From: Listeria farberi
GTDB lineage: Bacteria > Bacillota > Bacilli > Lactobacillales > Listeriaceae
Direction of reading: 5' to 3'
Length of the DNA stretch: 64,000 nt
Assembly: GCF_014229245.1 (NCBI RefSeq)
Contig: NZ_JAARZJ010000006.1
Location: forward strand, 118,039 to 182,038
Position numbers and translations under genes: made by a program. Under the pieces are notes generated by a model. The model searched no databases and had not been told where the DNA came from. It saw only the letters and a list, made by a program, of their open reading frames with translations. Shown one piece after another: positions 29,637 through 37,716 of the stretch. How positions within the stretch are numbered: position 1 is the first letter of the stretch; each line of letters begins with the position of its first letter.

Positions 29637-30020
29637 ATGATTTTACAAGAAAATAAAGTGATTTTTGGAAAAGAGATACGTGCAAACAACGAAAATTTTA
29701 GCCCGATTGCAGAACTGTGGGGCGAGATAATGGCGGATAAACCTACTGGAGATATTTTTGCAGTATATAGTAATTATGCCAGTGATTATAAAGGTGACTA
29801 TGATTTGTTGGTAGGCACAAAAGGCTGGGATGAAGAGAGAAGCGTAGTAATTGAAGCCGGAGAATATCTGGTATTTTCTGTAGATAATGCGAGTCATAAA
29901 GGTGTGGAGGAAGCGTGGCAGCGGATTTGGGCGCAAGATAGCAAATTAAAACGAACATACAAAACGGATTTCGAATGGTATCATACGAATGGGAAGATAG
30001 ACATATATATATCGATATAA
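29637..30020 (+). CDS. GyrI-like small-molecule-binding protein
   Basis: 127 aa, single domain of the bacterial transcription-activator effector-binding (GyrI/SOUL-like) type, without a DNA-binding part. Typical features: two alpha-beta repeats, the central YDLLVGTKGWDEE and EAGEYLVFSV strands and a C-terminal TDFEWYHTNGKIDIYISI strand pair. AAAGGAGGC precedes the ATG. It is preceded by a WYL regulator, which may control it. Ligand unknown. Confidence 0.75.
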   Translation: MILQENKVIFGKEIRANNENFSPIAELWGEIMADKPTGDIFAVYSNYASDYKGDYDLLVGTKGWDEERSVVIEAGEYLVFSVDNASHKGVEEAWQRIWAQDSKLKRTYKTDFEWYHTNGKIDIYISI

Positions 30021-30050
30021 AAAATCCCCTCATAAGGAGGAGATTTCTTG
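30020..30050. terminator. Terminator between convergent genes
   Basis: Short stem aaatcccctc / gaggagattt with one mismatch, near A and T runs on both sides. Confidence 0.6.
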
Positions 30051-30051
30051 A

Positions 30052-30393
30052 TTATTTAAGGTTTTCTACTGCTTTAGCTGGGACTTCTTTTTCGGAAACT
30101 TCTTCAAAAGAAGTCACGCCTTTTAATTTTTTATAATATAGCTTTAAGTAAGCTCCTTTGCGCAAGTTTTTATCTGCTTTGAAAGAAACTTCTTTTAAAG
30201 CGCCATCTTTGTCATAGGCAGGCATTGTGTATGAGTAATTGAAACCTCTTTCGTTGCCTTCTTCGCCATCTTTTGTGATTTTAACATACAGTTGCTCAGC
30301 ACCTATTTTATTTCCACTATTTAAATAGTACACGCCAAAAGCGATACCACCTAGAAGTATTACGCTAATAATGAGTAGAATTATTTTTTTCAT
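30052..30393 (-). CDS. YxeA-family protein (DUF1093)
   Basis: 113 aa. An N-terminal membrane helix or uncleaved signal (about 3-25), then a small extracytoplasmic OB-like domain with GAEQLYVKIT and the conserved end GAYLKLYYKKLKGVTSFEEV. No lipobox Cys is present. AAAGGATGG precedes the ATG on the minus strand. Role unknown; several copies of such genes are common in Listeria. Convergent with the effector-binding gene. Confidence 0.8.
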   Translation of the reverse strand: MKKIILLIISVILLGGIAFGVYYLNSGNKIGAEQLYVKITKDGEEGNERGFNYSYTMPAYDKDGALKEVSFKADKNLRKGAYLKLYYKKLKGVTSFEEVSEKEVPAKAVENLK

Positions 30394-30519
30394 TGTTTAA
30401 ACCATCCTTTTCAGAGTTCTTACGTTTATTTTAACGAAGAAAAGGACTTGATTCCCTCGTAAAAGGTAACAAAATCAGTGGTTTAAGCTTACATATTTGT
30501 TAGAAAGGAGTAACATTTG

Positions 30520-31032
30520 ATGACAAGACCAAAAAATAAAGAAGAGCTACTTCAAAAAAGTGCGGAAAAGTATCAACAGTTGAATGATTTAATCAACTCT
30601 ATTCCAAAAGAAAAGCAACAGATGATGTTTCCGTTTGAAGACCGGGATAAGAATATTCGGGACGTGGTGGTGCATTTGCATGAATGGCATAAGATGGCGC
30701 TGGGGTGGTATGAGGTTGGGATGAGCGGAAAGAAGCCATTTATGCCGGCAGAAGGTTATACATGGAAAACGACACCAGAGCTTAATTTGGTCATTTGGCA
30801 AAAATACCAAGGGACTGATTTAGCGCAAGCGAGGGAATTGCTAGATGAAACTCACAATAAAGAAATGGTTTTAATTGCGGAACATTTGGATGAAGAGCTG
30901 TTTACAAAAAAATATTATAAATGGACGAATTCAACGTCACTTGGAGCTATTTTTATTTCAAGTACATCTAGTCATTACGACTGGGCGATTAAAAAAATAC
31001 GGAAATTTAAGAAAGCCGCTGGAATCAAATAA
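30520..31032 (+). CDS. ClbS/DfsB-family four-helix protein (DUF1706)
   Basis: 170 aa soluble helical protein of the DinB-like superfamily. The motifs RDVVVHLHEWHKMALGWY and the end FISSTSSHYDWAIKKIRKFKK match ClbS/DfsB proteins, some of which protect DNA from colibactin-like electrophiles. The ATG at 30520 has AAGGAG nine bases upstream; a TTG directly before it is possible. Single-gene unit ended by a strong terminator. Actual role in this organism is unknown. Confidence 0.8.
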   Translation: MTRPKNKEELLQKSAEKYQQLNDLINSIPKEKQQMMFPFEDRDKNIRDVVVHLHEWHKMALGWYEVGMSGKKPFMPAEGYTWKTTPELNLVIWQKYQGTDLAQARELLDETHNKEMVLIAEHLDEELFTKKYYKWTNSTSLGAIFISSTSSHYDWAIKKIRKFKKAAGIK

Positions 31033-31050
31033 ATTCCAGCGGCTTTTTAT
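31014..31050. terminator. Terminator overlapping the end of the ClbS-like gene
   Basis: Stem agccgctggaat / attccagcggct with TTTTATTTTA; it overlaps the last codons and also serves the convergent VOC gene. Confidence 0.85.
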
Positions 31051-31051
31051 T

Positions 31052-31462
31052 TTATTGTAACGCGGATTCGTCTAAATAAGCAATTTCCCAAAGATGGTTG
31101 TCTAAATCAAGAAAACTTCTGCTATACATGAAATCGTAGTCTTGTGTTTCGCCAGCTTGTTTAGCGCCAATTTCAAAAGCATGATCAACAAGTTTGTCGA
31201 CAGCTTGGCGGCTATCTTGGGTGATGGTGATGAGAACTTCGCGTACTTTTGATGTGTCAGCGATGCCTTCTTTATGGAAAGTCTGGAAGAAATCTTCTTT
31301 CAAGAGCATGGCGAAAATATTTTCCCCGATGAGCATTTGGGTAGCATTTTCGTCTGTGAATTGAGGGTTAAATTCGTAGCCAAGTTCCGTGAAAAAAGCG
31401 ACAGTTGCTTGTAAATCTTTTACAGGCAAATTAATAAAAATTTGTTCCGAACGTGTTGCCAT
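31052..31462 (-). CDS. VOC-family (glyoxalase-like) protein
   Basis: 136 aa, two beta-alpha-beta-beta-beta modules. N-terminal IFINLPVKDLQATVAFFTEL and C-terminal SRSFLDLDNHLWEIAYLDES are characteristic. Of the metal positions only the C-terminal Glu (LWEIA) is clear, so it may be an antibiotic-binding or non-catalytic relative rather than glyoxalase I. GGAGGTG precedes the ATG. Function unknown. Confidence 0.82.
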   Translation of the reverse strand: MATRSEQIFINLPVKDLQATVAFFTELGYEFNPQFTDENATQMLIGENIFAMLLKEDFFQTFHKEGIADTSKVREVLITITQDSRQAVDKLVDHAFEIGAKQAGETQDYDFMYSRSFLDLDNHLWEIAYLDESALQ

Positions 31463-31575
31463 AATTTATCACCTCCAGCCAAAAATAGCATGCAGAAAAC
31501 TACATGTCAATGAATAAGTTGTGGTAAAGTAGGGAAGATATAAAGTAAGCCAAAAATTGAATATCAAAAAACCAC

Positions 31576-31604
31576 TTGTAATCGGTTTCTTTTTGTACTA
31601 TAAT
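31576..31604 (+). promoter_or_regulatory. Promoter of licT-type gene
   Basis: -35 TTGTAA (31576-31581), 17-bp spacer, -10 TATAAT (31599-31604). The RNA would begin about ten bases ahead of the RAT sequence. Confidence 0.8.
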
Positions 31605-31620
31605 GTTAGAGAAAAGCATA

Positions 31621-31712
31621 GGATTGTTACTGCTGAGGCAGGCAAAACCTAGATTAATTCAAGTGCTATTTTGATATTAATAGCATTGGAATTAGTTTGG
31701 GTTTTTTTCTTT
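31621..31712 (+). promoter_or_regulatory. RAT antiterminator site and overlapping terminator
   Basis: 31621-31649 begins ggattgttactgctgaggca, the ribonucleic antiterminator recognised by LicT/SacT-type proteins. Its 3' end (aaaacct) overlaps the ascending arm of a long hairpin that includes agtgctatt / aatagcatt and aattc / gaatt, ending in a T run at 31702. Binding of the antiterminator would prevent this terminator. Confidence 0.88.
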
Positions 31713-31730
31713 TGAAAGAGGTGAAAATGC

Positions 31731-32588
31731 ATGATTATCAAAAAAATACTGAATAACAATGTTGTAATCGCCGAGGGTAAAAGTGGCAAGGAGTCTGTAG
31801 TGATGGGCCGTGGTCTTGCTTTTCAAAAGAAACTTGGAGATGAGGTGGAGGTATCCAAGATTGAAAAAACATTTGTAATGGAAACACATGAACTTTCAGA
31901 AAAGCTTTCAGAATTACTTAGTGAGATTCCGCTGAAACATTTACGTATCGCGGATGATGTTGTCCAGTACGCGCAAGAAACACTTGAAACAGACTTAAGT
32001 GATAATATCTATTTAACTCTTACAGACCATATTAATTTTGCAGTATCACGGTATAATCAAGGTATCAACTTGAAAAATGCACTATTGTGGGAAATAAAAC
32101 GATTTTATCACGCAGAGTATTTAGTTGGAATGAAGGCACTTGATTTTATTGAGAAAGAAGTAGGGATTAGTTTGGATGAAGATGAGGCTGGATTTATTGC
32201 GCTTCATATTGTAAATGCGAGACAAGACGGACAACAAATGCATATGACAGTTGCGATGACCCAAATTGTTCAAGATATTTTAAGCATTGTCACGTATCAT
32301 TATGGTATGGTTTTGGATGAAACTTCACTAAACTATACACGTTTTATTACTCACTTACAGTATTTTGCACAACGTTTGCTTCGAAAAGAAATTGTCGATT
32401 CCGGCGATGACTTTTTATATGAACAAGTGCAAATTAAGTATCCAGAAGCTTTTAATTGTACGAAAAAAATTGATGCATATCTGATTAATACGCATCATAC
32501 GGAATTAACAAGAGATGAACGTGTCTACCTCGCAATTCATATTTACCGCGTTACTGAAAGAAACACAATTGCAAAAGAAGAAGAATAA
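31731..32588 (+). CDS. BglG/LicT-family transcription antiterminator
   Basis: 285 aa. N-terminal CAT RNA-binding domain (about 1-57, MIIKKILNNNVVIA) and two PTS regulation domains (about 65-170 and 171-280). Phosphorylatable His candidates are in LTDHINFAV, IKRFYHAEY, GFIALHIVNA and LAIHIYRV. GAAAGAGGTG precedes the ATG. Its own leader carries a RAT/terminator, so it is autoregulated. Unusually, no PTS permease or beta-glucosidase gene adjoins it; the next gene is convergent. Its targets must be elsewhere. Confidence 0.92.
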   Translation: MIIKKILNNNVVIAEGKSGKESVVMGRGLAFQKKLGDEVEVSKIEKTFVMETHELSEKLSELLSEIPLKHLRIADDVVQYAQETLETDLSDNIYLTLTDHINFAVSRYNQGINLKNALLWEIKRFYHAEYLVGMKALDFIEKEVGISLDEDEAGFIALHIVNARQDGQQMHMTVAMTQIVQDILSIVTYHYGMVLDETSLNYTRFITHLQYFAQRLLRKEIVDSGDDFLYEQVQIKYPEAFNCTKKIDAYLINTHHTELTRDERVYLAIHIYRVTERNTIAKEEE

Positions 32589-32615
32589 TTTTTTTGGACT
32601 TATATGTAATGGATT

Positions 32616-32651
32616 ACAGAAAAGTACCGCTTATCGTGGTGCTTTTTTTAT
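32616..32651. terminator. Bidirectional terminator after licT-type gene
   Basis: Stem aaaagtaccgc / gtggtgctttt (one G-U) with T runs. Confidence 0.78.
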
Positions 32652-32956
32652 TGTAATTTTTTCTCTACTAATATGACCGAAAATAACACAGCAAAAACAC
32701 TAGTAGTTAATAAAATGGAGCTACGAATCATGGCATACATTGGGATAAATGCGAGTACAATTGAAAAAACTAGAATTAATACGCCAATGATTATCCAGTA
32801 AGTACCAAGCAATCGATGAGCTTTTTTCCAAGTGGCATCGTTTTTTAAAGAAGCCTTCGTCCGGTAACTAAAGCGTCCGTTTTTCTTTTTTGGCGGATTA
32901 ATTCTATAAATAATGCCAATAATAATTAATAAAAGCGGGAAAAGTAAATCAAACAT
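32648..32956 (-). CDS. SdpI-family membrane protein, short form
   Basis: 102 aa with three hydrophobic segments (about 2-18, 52-70, 75-95). The stretch FSYRTKASLKNDATWKKAHR is the SdpI signature loop. SdpI of B. subtilis confers immunity to the cannibalism toxin SdpC and is twice this length; this is only the C-terminal-type module. No sdpC-like gene is nearby. GGAGG precedes the ATG. Function in immunity is inferred only from the family. Confidence 0.78.
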   Translation of the reverse strand: MFDLLFPLLLIIIGIIYRINPPKKKNGRFSYRTKASLKNDATWKKAHRLLGTYWIIIGVLILVFSIVLAFIPMYAMIRSSILLTTSVFAVLFSVILVEKKLQ

Positions 32957-33081
32957 AATAAACCTCCTTCAAGCTACCATCGTAGTATAACAAATTCTTG
33001 TGAAAAATTGAACGGTTTGCCTATTTGTTTTAATGGGTATTGGTGAAAGAGATGATCAGTTATTTTAAAGGAGGAAAAAAG

Positions 33082-34485
33082 ATGCTTTATAGCGAAAACG
33101 ACAAGCGAAAACATGAAAGTTATCGAATCCCGCTCTTTGGATCTGAAGAAGAAAGTACTAGTATCCCGAAATACGTATTAAAAAAGGAACCAATGGAACC
33201 ACGCATTGCTTACCAATTAGTGAAAGATCAGCTGATGGATGAAGGAAATGCGAGACAGAATTTGGCGACTTTTTGTCAGACATATATGGAAAAAGAAGCT
33301 GAAATATTGATGGCAGAAACACTGGAGAAAAATGCTATCGACAAATCTGAGTATCCACAAACAGCAGAACTAGAAAATCGCTGTGTTAATATTTTAGCGG
33401 ATTTATGGAATGCACCAAAAGATATGTCTTATCTAGGAACTTCTACTGTTGGTTCTTCGGAAGCGTGCATGCTCGGCGGTCTTGCAATGAAGTTTCGCTG
33501 GCGTAATAATGCAGAAAAACGTGGTCTAGATATTCAAGCGAAACGACCAAATTTAATTATTTCATCAGGTTATCAAGTGTGTTGGGAAAAATTCTGTGTA
33601 TACTGGGATGTTGATATGCGTGTCGTACCAATGACTAAAGAGTATCTTAGCCTTGATGTGGAGAAGGTATTTGAGTTAGTGGATGAGTATACAATTGGTA
33701 TCGTTGGGATTTTAGGTATTACTTACACAGGAAAATTTGATGATATTGCTTTATTAGATGAAAAAGTAGAAGCTTATAATGAAGCAAACGAACATCAATT
33801 AGTAATCCATATCGACGGGGCAAGTGGCGCAATGTTTACTCCATTTGTAAATCCAGAATTACCATGGGATTTCCGACTTAAAAATGTTGTTTCAATTAAT
33901 ACTTCTGGTCATAAATATGGCTTAGTTTATCCGGGTGTTGGCTGGATTTTATGGAAAGATAAAGAATATTTACCAAAAGAACTTATTTTTGAGGTGAGTT
34001 ATTTAGGTGGTTCAATGCCAACCATGGCGATTAATTTTTCGCGTAGTGCTAGTCAAATTATTGGTCAATATTATAATTTTTTGCGTTATGGTTTTGAAGG
34101 CTACCGAGAAATTCACGAAAAAACAAAGAAAACAGCGCTATATCTTTCAAAAACGGTAGAAAAAAGTGGCTACTTTGAAATTATTAATGATGGCTCTAAT
34201 TTGCCGATTGTCTGTTATAAGTTGAAAGATGGCCTTGATGTTGAATGGACACTCTATGATCTTGCGGACCAGCTTCTTATGAAAGGTTGGCAAGTTCCGG
34301 CTTATCCGCTGCCGGCTGATTTAAGTGATACGATTATTCAGCGGTTTGTTTGCCGGGCGGACTTAGGTTATAATGTAGCGGAAGAATTTGCAGCTGATTT
34401 CGCGGATGCACTCCACAATTTAGAACATGCAAGAGTACTTTATCATGATAAGGAGCGAAACGATTCTTACGGGTTTACGCATTAA
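33082..34485 (+). CDS. gadD: Glutamate decarboxylase
   Basis: 467 aa PLP enzyme converting glutamate to GABA with proton consumption, a main acid-resistance route in Listeria. PLP Lys278 in SINTSGHKYGLVYPG, Asp245 in HIDGASGAM, and the N-terminal IPLFGSEE and C-terminal FVCRADLGYN regions match bacterial GadB. AAAGGAGG lies ahead of the ATG; the frame starts 14 codons earlier without support. No glutamate/GABA antiporter is adjacent, matching the stand-alone Listeria copy usually called gadD3, which acts on intracellular glutamate. Confidence 0.94.
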   Translation: MLYSENDKRKHESYRIPLFGSEEESTSIPKYVLKKEPMEPRIAYQLVKDQLMDEGNARQNLATFCQTYMEKEAEILMAETLEKNAIDKSEYPQTAELENRCVNILADLWNAPKDMSYLGTSTVGSSEACMLGGLAMKFRWRNNAEKRGLDIQAKRPNLIISSGYQVCWEKFCVYWDVDMRVVPMTKEYLSLDVEKVFELVDEYTIGIVGILGITYTGKFDDIALLDEKVEAYNEANEHQLVIHIDGASGAMFTPFVNPELPWDFRLKNVVSINTSGHKYGLVYPGVGWILWKDKEYLPKELIFEVSYLGGSMPTMAINFSRSASQIIGQYYNFLRYGFEGYREIHEKTKKTALYLSKTVEKSGYFEIINDGSNLPIVCYKLKDGLDVEWTLYDLADQLLMKGWQVPAYPLPADLSDTIIQRFVCRADLGYNVAEEFAADFADALHNLEHARVLYHDKERNDSYGFTH

Positions 34486-34522
34486 AAAAAGAAGACTTGG
34501 ATGTGAGTCCAAGTCTTCTTTT
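34486..34522. terminator. Bidirectional terminator
   Basis: Stem aagaagacttgga / tccaagtcttctt between convergent gad and esterase genes, with A and T runs. Confidence 0.88.
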
Positions 34523-34524
34523 TA

Positions 34525-35283
34525 TTAAAGTGGAAGCCAGTCGATAATTTCTTTTAGGCTTTTATCCCAAAAATCCCAATCATGGTCACCAGGACCTTCG
34601 CGATATTCTAGTGGAGCGTTTTTGGCAAGCGCAAAATCACGGAAACGAATATTGTCTTCATAAAGAAAATCTTCCGTACCACAATTTTGGAAAAGAGCTG
34701 GTAACTCTATGTGGTTCGTTAGATTAGTTTCTAATAAATGGAATAAATCATTTTCCGTACCAGTTTGGCTAGCCATTTCTCCAGTGATGGCACGTGTGCT
34801 GAAATTTTCGAAGCAATCTTCTTTAATAATATAATTAATGTCCATGACGCCGGACATACTTGCAGCTGCTTGGAATTTTTCTGGGAAAGTAAGTGCAACT
34901 TTGAACGCACCGTAACCACCCATTGAATGTCCAGCAATGAAAGTATCTTCTTTTTTATCCGAAAGTGGAAACCAGTTTTTCATCACGTGAGGAAGTTCAG
35001 TACTGACAAATTGGAAAAAATCGCGACCATGAACCATGTTAGAATAGAAACTATGGTCTGCTGCGGGCATGATGACAGCGAGCCCTTTTTCGGTAGCATA
35101 TCGTTCAATATTTGTATTGCGGACGTAAGTAGTATGGTTGTTCGACAAGCCGTGCAAAATATATAATGTTTTATATTTAGGAATTGAACCATGATAAAGT
35201 GTTTCTGTTTCGGGTAAAATTACCGTTACACTCGTTTGCATGGCTAAACATTCTGATTTAAAATTTAGTTCTAAAATAGCCAA
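34525..35283 (-). CDS. Tributyrin esterase / EstA-like serine hydrolase
   Basis: 252 aa cytoplasmic alpha/beta hydrolase of the esterase D type. Motifs YKTLYILHGLSNNHTTY, nucleophile Ser in AGHSMGGYGAFK, acid in NCGTEDFLYEDN and His in GPGDHDWDFW. The TTG at 35283 is chosen because AGGAGG lies seven bases ahead and LAILELNFKSECL resembles family starts; the frame extends 23 codons upstream into AT-rich sequence with no similarity. Likely hydrolyses short-chain esters. Confidence 0.87.
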   Translation of the reverse strand: MAILELNFKSECLAMQTSVTVILPETETLYHGSIPKYKTLYILHGLSNNHTTYVRNTNIERYATEKGLAVIMPAADHSFYSNMVHGRDFFQFVSTELPHVMKNWFPLSDKKEDTFIAGHSMGGYGAFKVALTFPEKFQAAASMSGVMDINYIIKEDCFENFSTRAITGEMASQTGTENDLFHLLETNLTNHIELPALFQNCGTEDFLYEDNIRFRDFALAKNAPLEYREGPGDHDWDFWDKSLKEIIDWLPL

Positions 35284-35391
35284 TCTAAAGGCCTCCTGTC
35301 GTGTCTTTTTTTCTAGTATACATGATTTTTTAATGAAATAAAATAAATACAACTTATCTTATGAGTTAACTCGGAATTAGAATTTAAAGAA

Positions 35392-35412
35392 AGAACCTGC
35401 GCGAACAGGTCC
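35392..35412 (-). terminator. Terminator of small minus-strand gene
   Basis: On the minus strand, gacctg-ttcg-cgcaggttc forms a short GC-rich stem followed by TTTCTTT. Confidence 0.65.
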
Positions 35413-35415
35413 TCG

Positions 35416-35580
35416 TTATTTTTTAATACTAGGTTTCTTTTTATCCACAATGTTCAAAATTTCTTCAAGCTTGCGATTCTTTTCTAGAATGGCTGCTTCT
35501 TTGAATTGTTCTGTTGTGACTGGGGGCATCGTTTCTTTGCAATTTTCATGCGTTAGATTTGGAAAAAGATTATCAGTCAT
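35416..35580 (-). CDS. Small hypothetical protein
   Basis: 54 aa, beginning MTDNLFPNLTHE and ending in a basic tail (VDKKKPSIKK). AAGGAGG lies nine bases before the ATG, and a terminator follows. Probably soluble, with an amphipathic helix in the second half (FKEAAILEKNRKLEEILNIV). It is divergent from hupDGC and may share the Fur-controlled region. Unknown function. Confidence 0.65.
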   Translation of the reverse strand: MTDNLFPNLTHENCKETMPPVTTEQFKEAAILEKNRKLEEILNIVDKKKPSIKK

Positions 35581-35646
35581 TTTTCATCGCCTCCTTGATT
35601 TAATTATAAAGGATTAGCATAAAAATATCGACAAATTAGATATAGA

Positions 35647-35661
35647 TGAAAATAATTCTCA
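35647..35661. promoter_or_regulatory. Fur box upstream of hupDGC
   Basis: TGAAAATAATTCTCA matches the 7-1-7 Fur consensus TGATAAT-N-ATTATCA at 12 of 14 defined positions. It lies about 30 bases ahead of an extended -10 (TGTTATAAT, 35689-35697). Confidence 0.8.
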
Positions 35662-35734
35662 ATTAGGGGTCCGACTTTTTGAATATCGTGTTATAATTTA
35701 GTAAAATGAAATGGACAGTGTTGTGGAGGGAATT

Positions 35735-36706
35735 ATGAAGAAAATAACTATATTGACGTTAAGTATAACAGCCGCACTACTCCTTGCATCGTGTGGAAAT
35801 GATACTGCAACTGATACGAATAATGAAAAAGTAAAAACAGAAAATAAATCGCAAGTAGCCTTAGAGGTAACTGATATGGCTGGTCGTGATGTTTCTTTTG
35901 ATAAAAAACCAGAACGGATTATTGCGCTTACAAATGCAGATATGAATATTATTTATGCGCTTGGGGGGACAGTAGTTGGTCGTCAAACAACAGATGCAAG
36001 TGGTGTTCCAGATGGTGCCAAAAAAGCGACAGAAGTGGGCAATACGCATGATTTAAACTTAGAGAAAATTGCTTCTCTTGGGGCAGATGCTATTGTCGCA
36101 AGTTCAGAACAAAACTTAAAAGATGTACCAGCAATGGAAGGCGTCGGGCCGAAAGTTGTTTTAACTGGAGCAAATTCAATCGATGAAATAAAAAAACAGA
36201 CAGCCGTTCTTGGCAAGCTTTTAGGTAAAGAAACAAAAGCAAAAGAGCTAGAAGCAAATATTGATAAAAAAGTAGCAGAAGTAAAGCAAAAACAACAAGG
36301 TAAAAAAGTACGTGCTTTATTAGTACTTGGGGCTCCTGGAAGTAACTACGCAGCGCTTCCATCTTCTTTAAGTGGAAATGTTTTAGAAATTGCTGGCGGA
36401 GAAAATGTGGCGAAAGATTTTAAAGGAGTGGAAAATTTTCCGCAATATGCTTCGATGAACGTTGAAAAAATTGTTGCAGCCGATCCAGAAGTAATTTTCT
36501 TAATGATTCACGGTGGGGACGAAAAAGAAACAGAAACAGCATTCAAGAAAGAAATGAAACAAAATGAAGCTTGGAATTCAACAAGTGCTGTTAAAAATGA
36601 TCATATTGTCGTACTTCCAGCAGAACTGTTCGGAACAAATCCCGGAATAAAAATTGATCAAGCATTGGATTATATGACAGATGAGATAAATAAGGTGGCT
36701 AACTAA
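35735..36706 (+). CDS. hupD: Haem/ferric-hydroxamate ABC transporter, substrate-binding lipoprotein
   Basis: 323 aa. Lipoprotein signal with lipobox LLASC (Cys about 20), acidic linker, then the two-lobed periplasmic-binding fold of the FecB/FhuD class: DMAGRDVSFDKKPERIIAL, GRQTTDASGVPD, and a single long helix between lobes. The ATG at 35735 is chosen by GGAGGG and the signal peptide; an ATG eight codons upstream is less likely. First gene of a Fur-box-controlled operon with permease and ATPase. In L. monocytogenes this system takes up haem and haemoglobin iron. Confidence 0.92.
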   Translation: MKKITILTLSITAALLLASCGNDTATDTNNEKVKTENKSQVALEVTDMAGRDVSFDKKPERIIALTNADMNIIYALGGTVVGRQTTDASGVPDGAKKATEVGNTHDLNLEKIASLGADAIVASSEQNLKDVPAMEGVGPKVVLTGANSIDEIKKQTAVLGKLLGKETKAKELEANIDKKVAEVKQKQQGKKVRALLVLGAPGSNYAALPSSLSGNVLEIAGGENVAKDFKGVENFPQYASMNVEKIVAADPEVIFLMIHGGDEKETETAFKKEMKQNEAWNSTSAVKNDHIVVLPAELFGTNPGIKIDQALDYMTDEINKVAN

Positions 36707-37716
36707 TGACAACTGTGAGGGCGCATGATCCGCGGCGAAGACGTAGACGGATAACTTTTATTGTAGTGATTGTTTTACTTATTTTAGCTTTTTTCTACGG
36801 ACTGACAACAGGATCCGTGAAAATTACATATAGTGACGCTTGGCAAACTTTAACTGGTGGCGGAAGTGACCTTGCGAATCAATTGATTTGGAATTTGCGA
36901 TTACCACGATTATTGATTGCGTTCTTAGTAGGTGCTGCACTTGCAATAGCAGGTTGCTTGCTCCAAGGTGTGATGCGGAATCCACTAGCTGACCCAGGTG
37001 TGATTGGAGTTTCAGCTGGCGGAGGCTTTGTAGCAATTTTAATGACGTTAGCTTTTCCTGCTTTGGCTTCTTTTGTTCCAATTGGCGCATTTTTAGGAGC
37101 TTTTGGTACAGCAATTTTAATTTATTTATTAGCGTGGGATCGTGGCGTTTCTCCTTTACGCGTCATTTTATCCGGTGTTGCTATCAATGCATTTATTGGC
37201 GCAATGACTTCTGGTGTTATGGTGCTTTATAGTAACCGGGTACAAAGTGTTATTTCTTGGATGACAGGAACGCTTTCTGGGAAAAGTTGGTATCACTTGG
37301 ATATGATTTGGCCTTATATGTTGGTTGGTTTTGTTTTAAGTGGTTTTGCGATTCGCTCTTCTAATGTGTTGCTACTTGGGGACGATGCAGCAAAATTACT
37401 AGGCTTTTCAGTCGAACGACATCGTTTTTTCATTATCATGTTAGCAGCATTTCTAAGCGGTGTTGCGGTTAGTGTGGCTGGATTAATTGGCTTTGTGGGG
37501 CTTGTTGTGCCACATATTTTCCGTTTGATTATCGGCAATGACTACAAATATTTACTGCCATTATCTGCCTTAGGTGGCGCACTATTAGTCGGTTTTGCTG
37601 ATACAGCGGCTAGAAGTTGGTTTGGGTCAATTGAGCTTCCGGTTGGGATTTTGCTTGCGATGATTGGCGCGCCATTCTTCTTATTCCTACTTCAAAGAGG
37701 GAGGGTTGCTTCATGA
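36706..37716 (+). CDS. hupG: Haem/ferric-siderophore ABC transporter permease
   Basis: 336 aa, about ten helices of the FecCD/BtuC class. Conserved features: IWNLRLPRLLIAFLVGAALA, LQGVMRNPLADPGVIGVSAG and the ATPase-contact loop GLIGFVGLVVPHIFRLIIG near the C-terminus. Start overlaps the hupD stop by one base (TAATG), implying translational coupling. It forms the homodimeric channel for the HupD ligand. Confidence 0.95.
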   Translation: MTTVRAHDPRRRRRRITFIVVIVLLILAFFYGLTTGSVKITYSDAWQTLTGGGSDLANQLIWNLRLPRLLIAFLVGAALAIAGCLLQGVMRNPLADPGVIGVSAGGGFVAILMTLAFPALASFVPIGAFLGAFGTAILIYLLAWDRGVSPLRVILSGVAINAFIGAMTSGVMVLYSNRVQSVISWMTGTLSGKSWYHLDMIWPYMLVGFVLSGFAIRSSNVLLLGDDAAKLLGFSVERHRFFIIMLAAFLSGVAVSVAGLIGFVGLVVPHIFRLIIGNDYKYLLPLSALGGALLVGFADTAARSWFGSIELPVGILLAMIGAPFFLFLLQRGRVAS

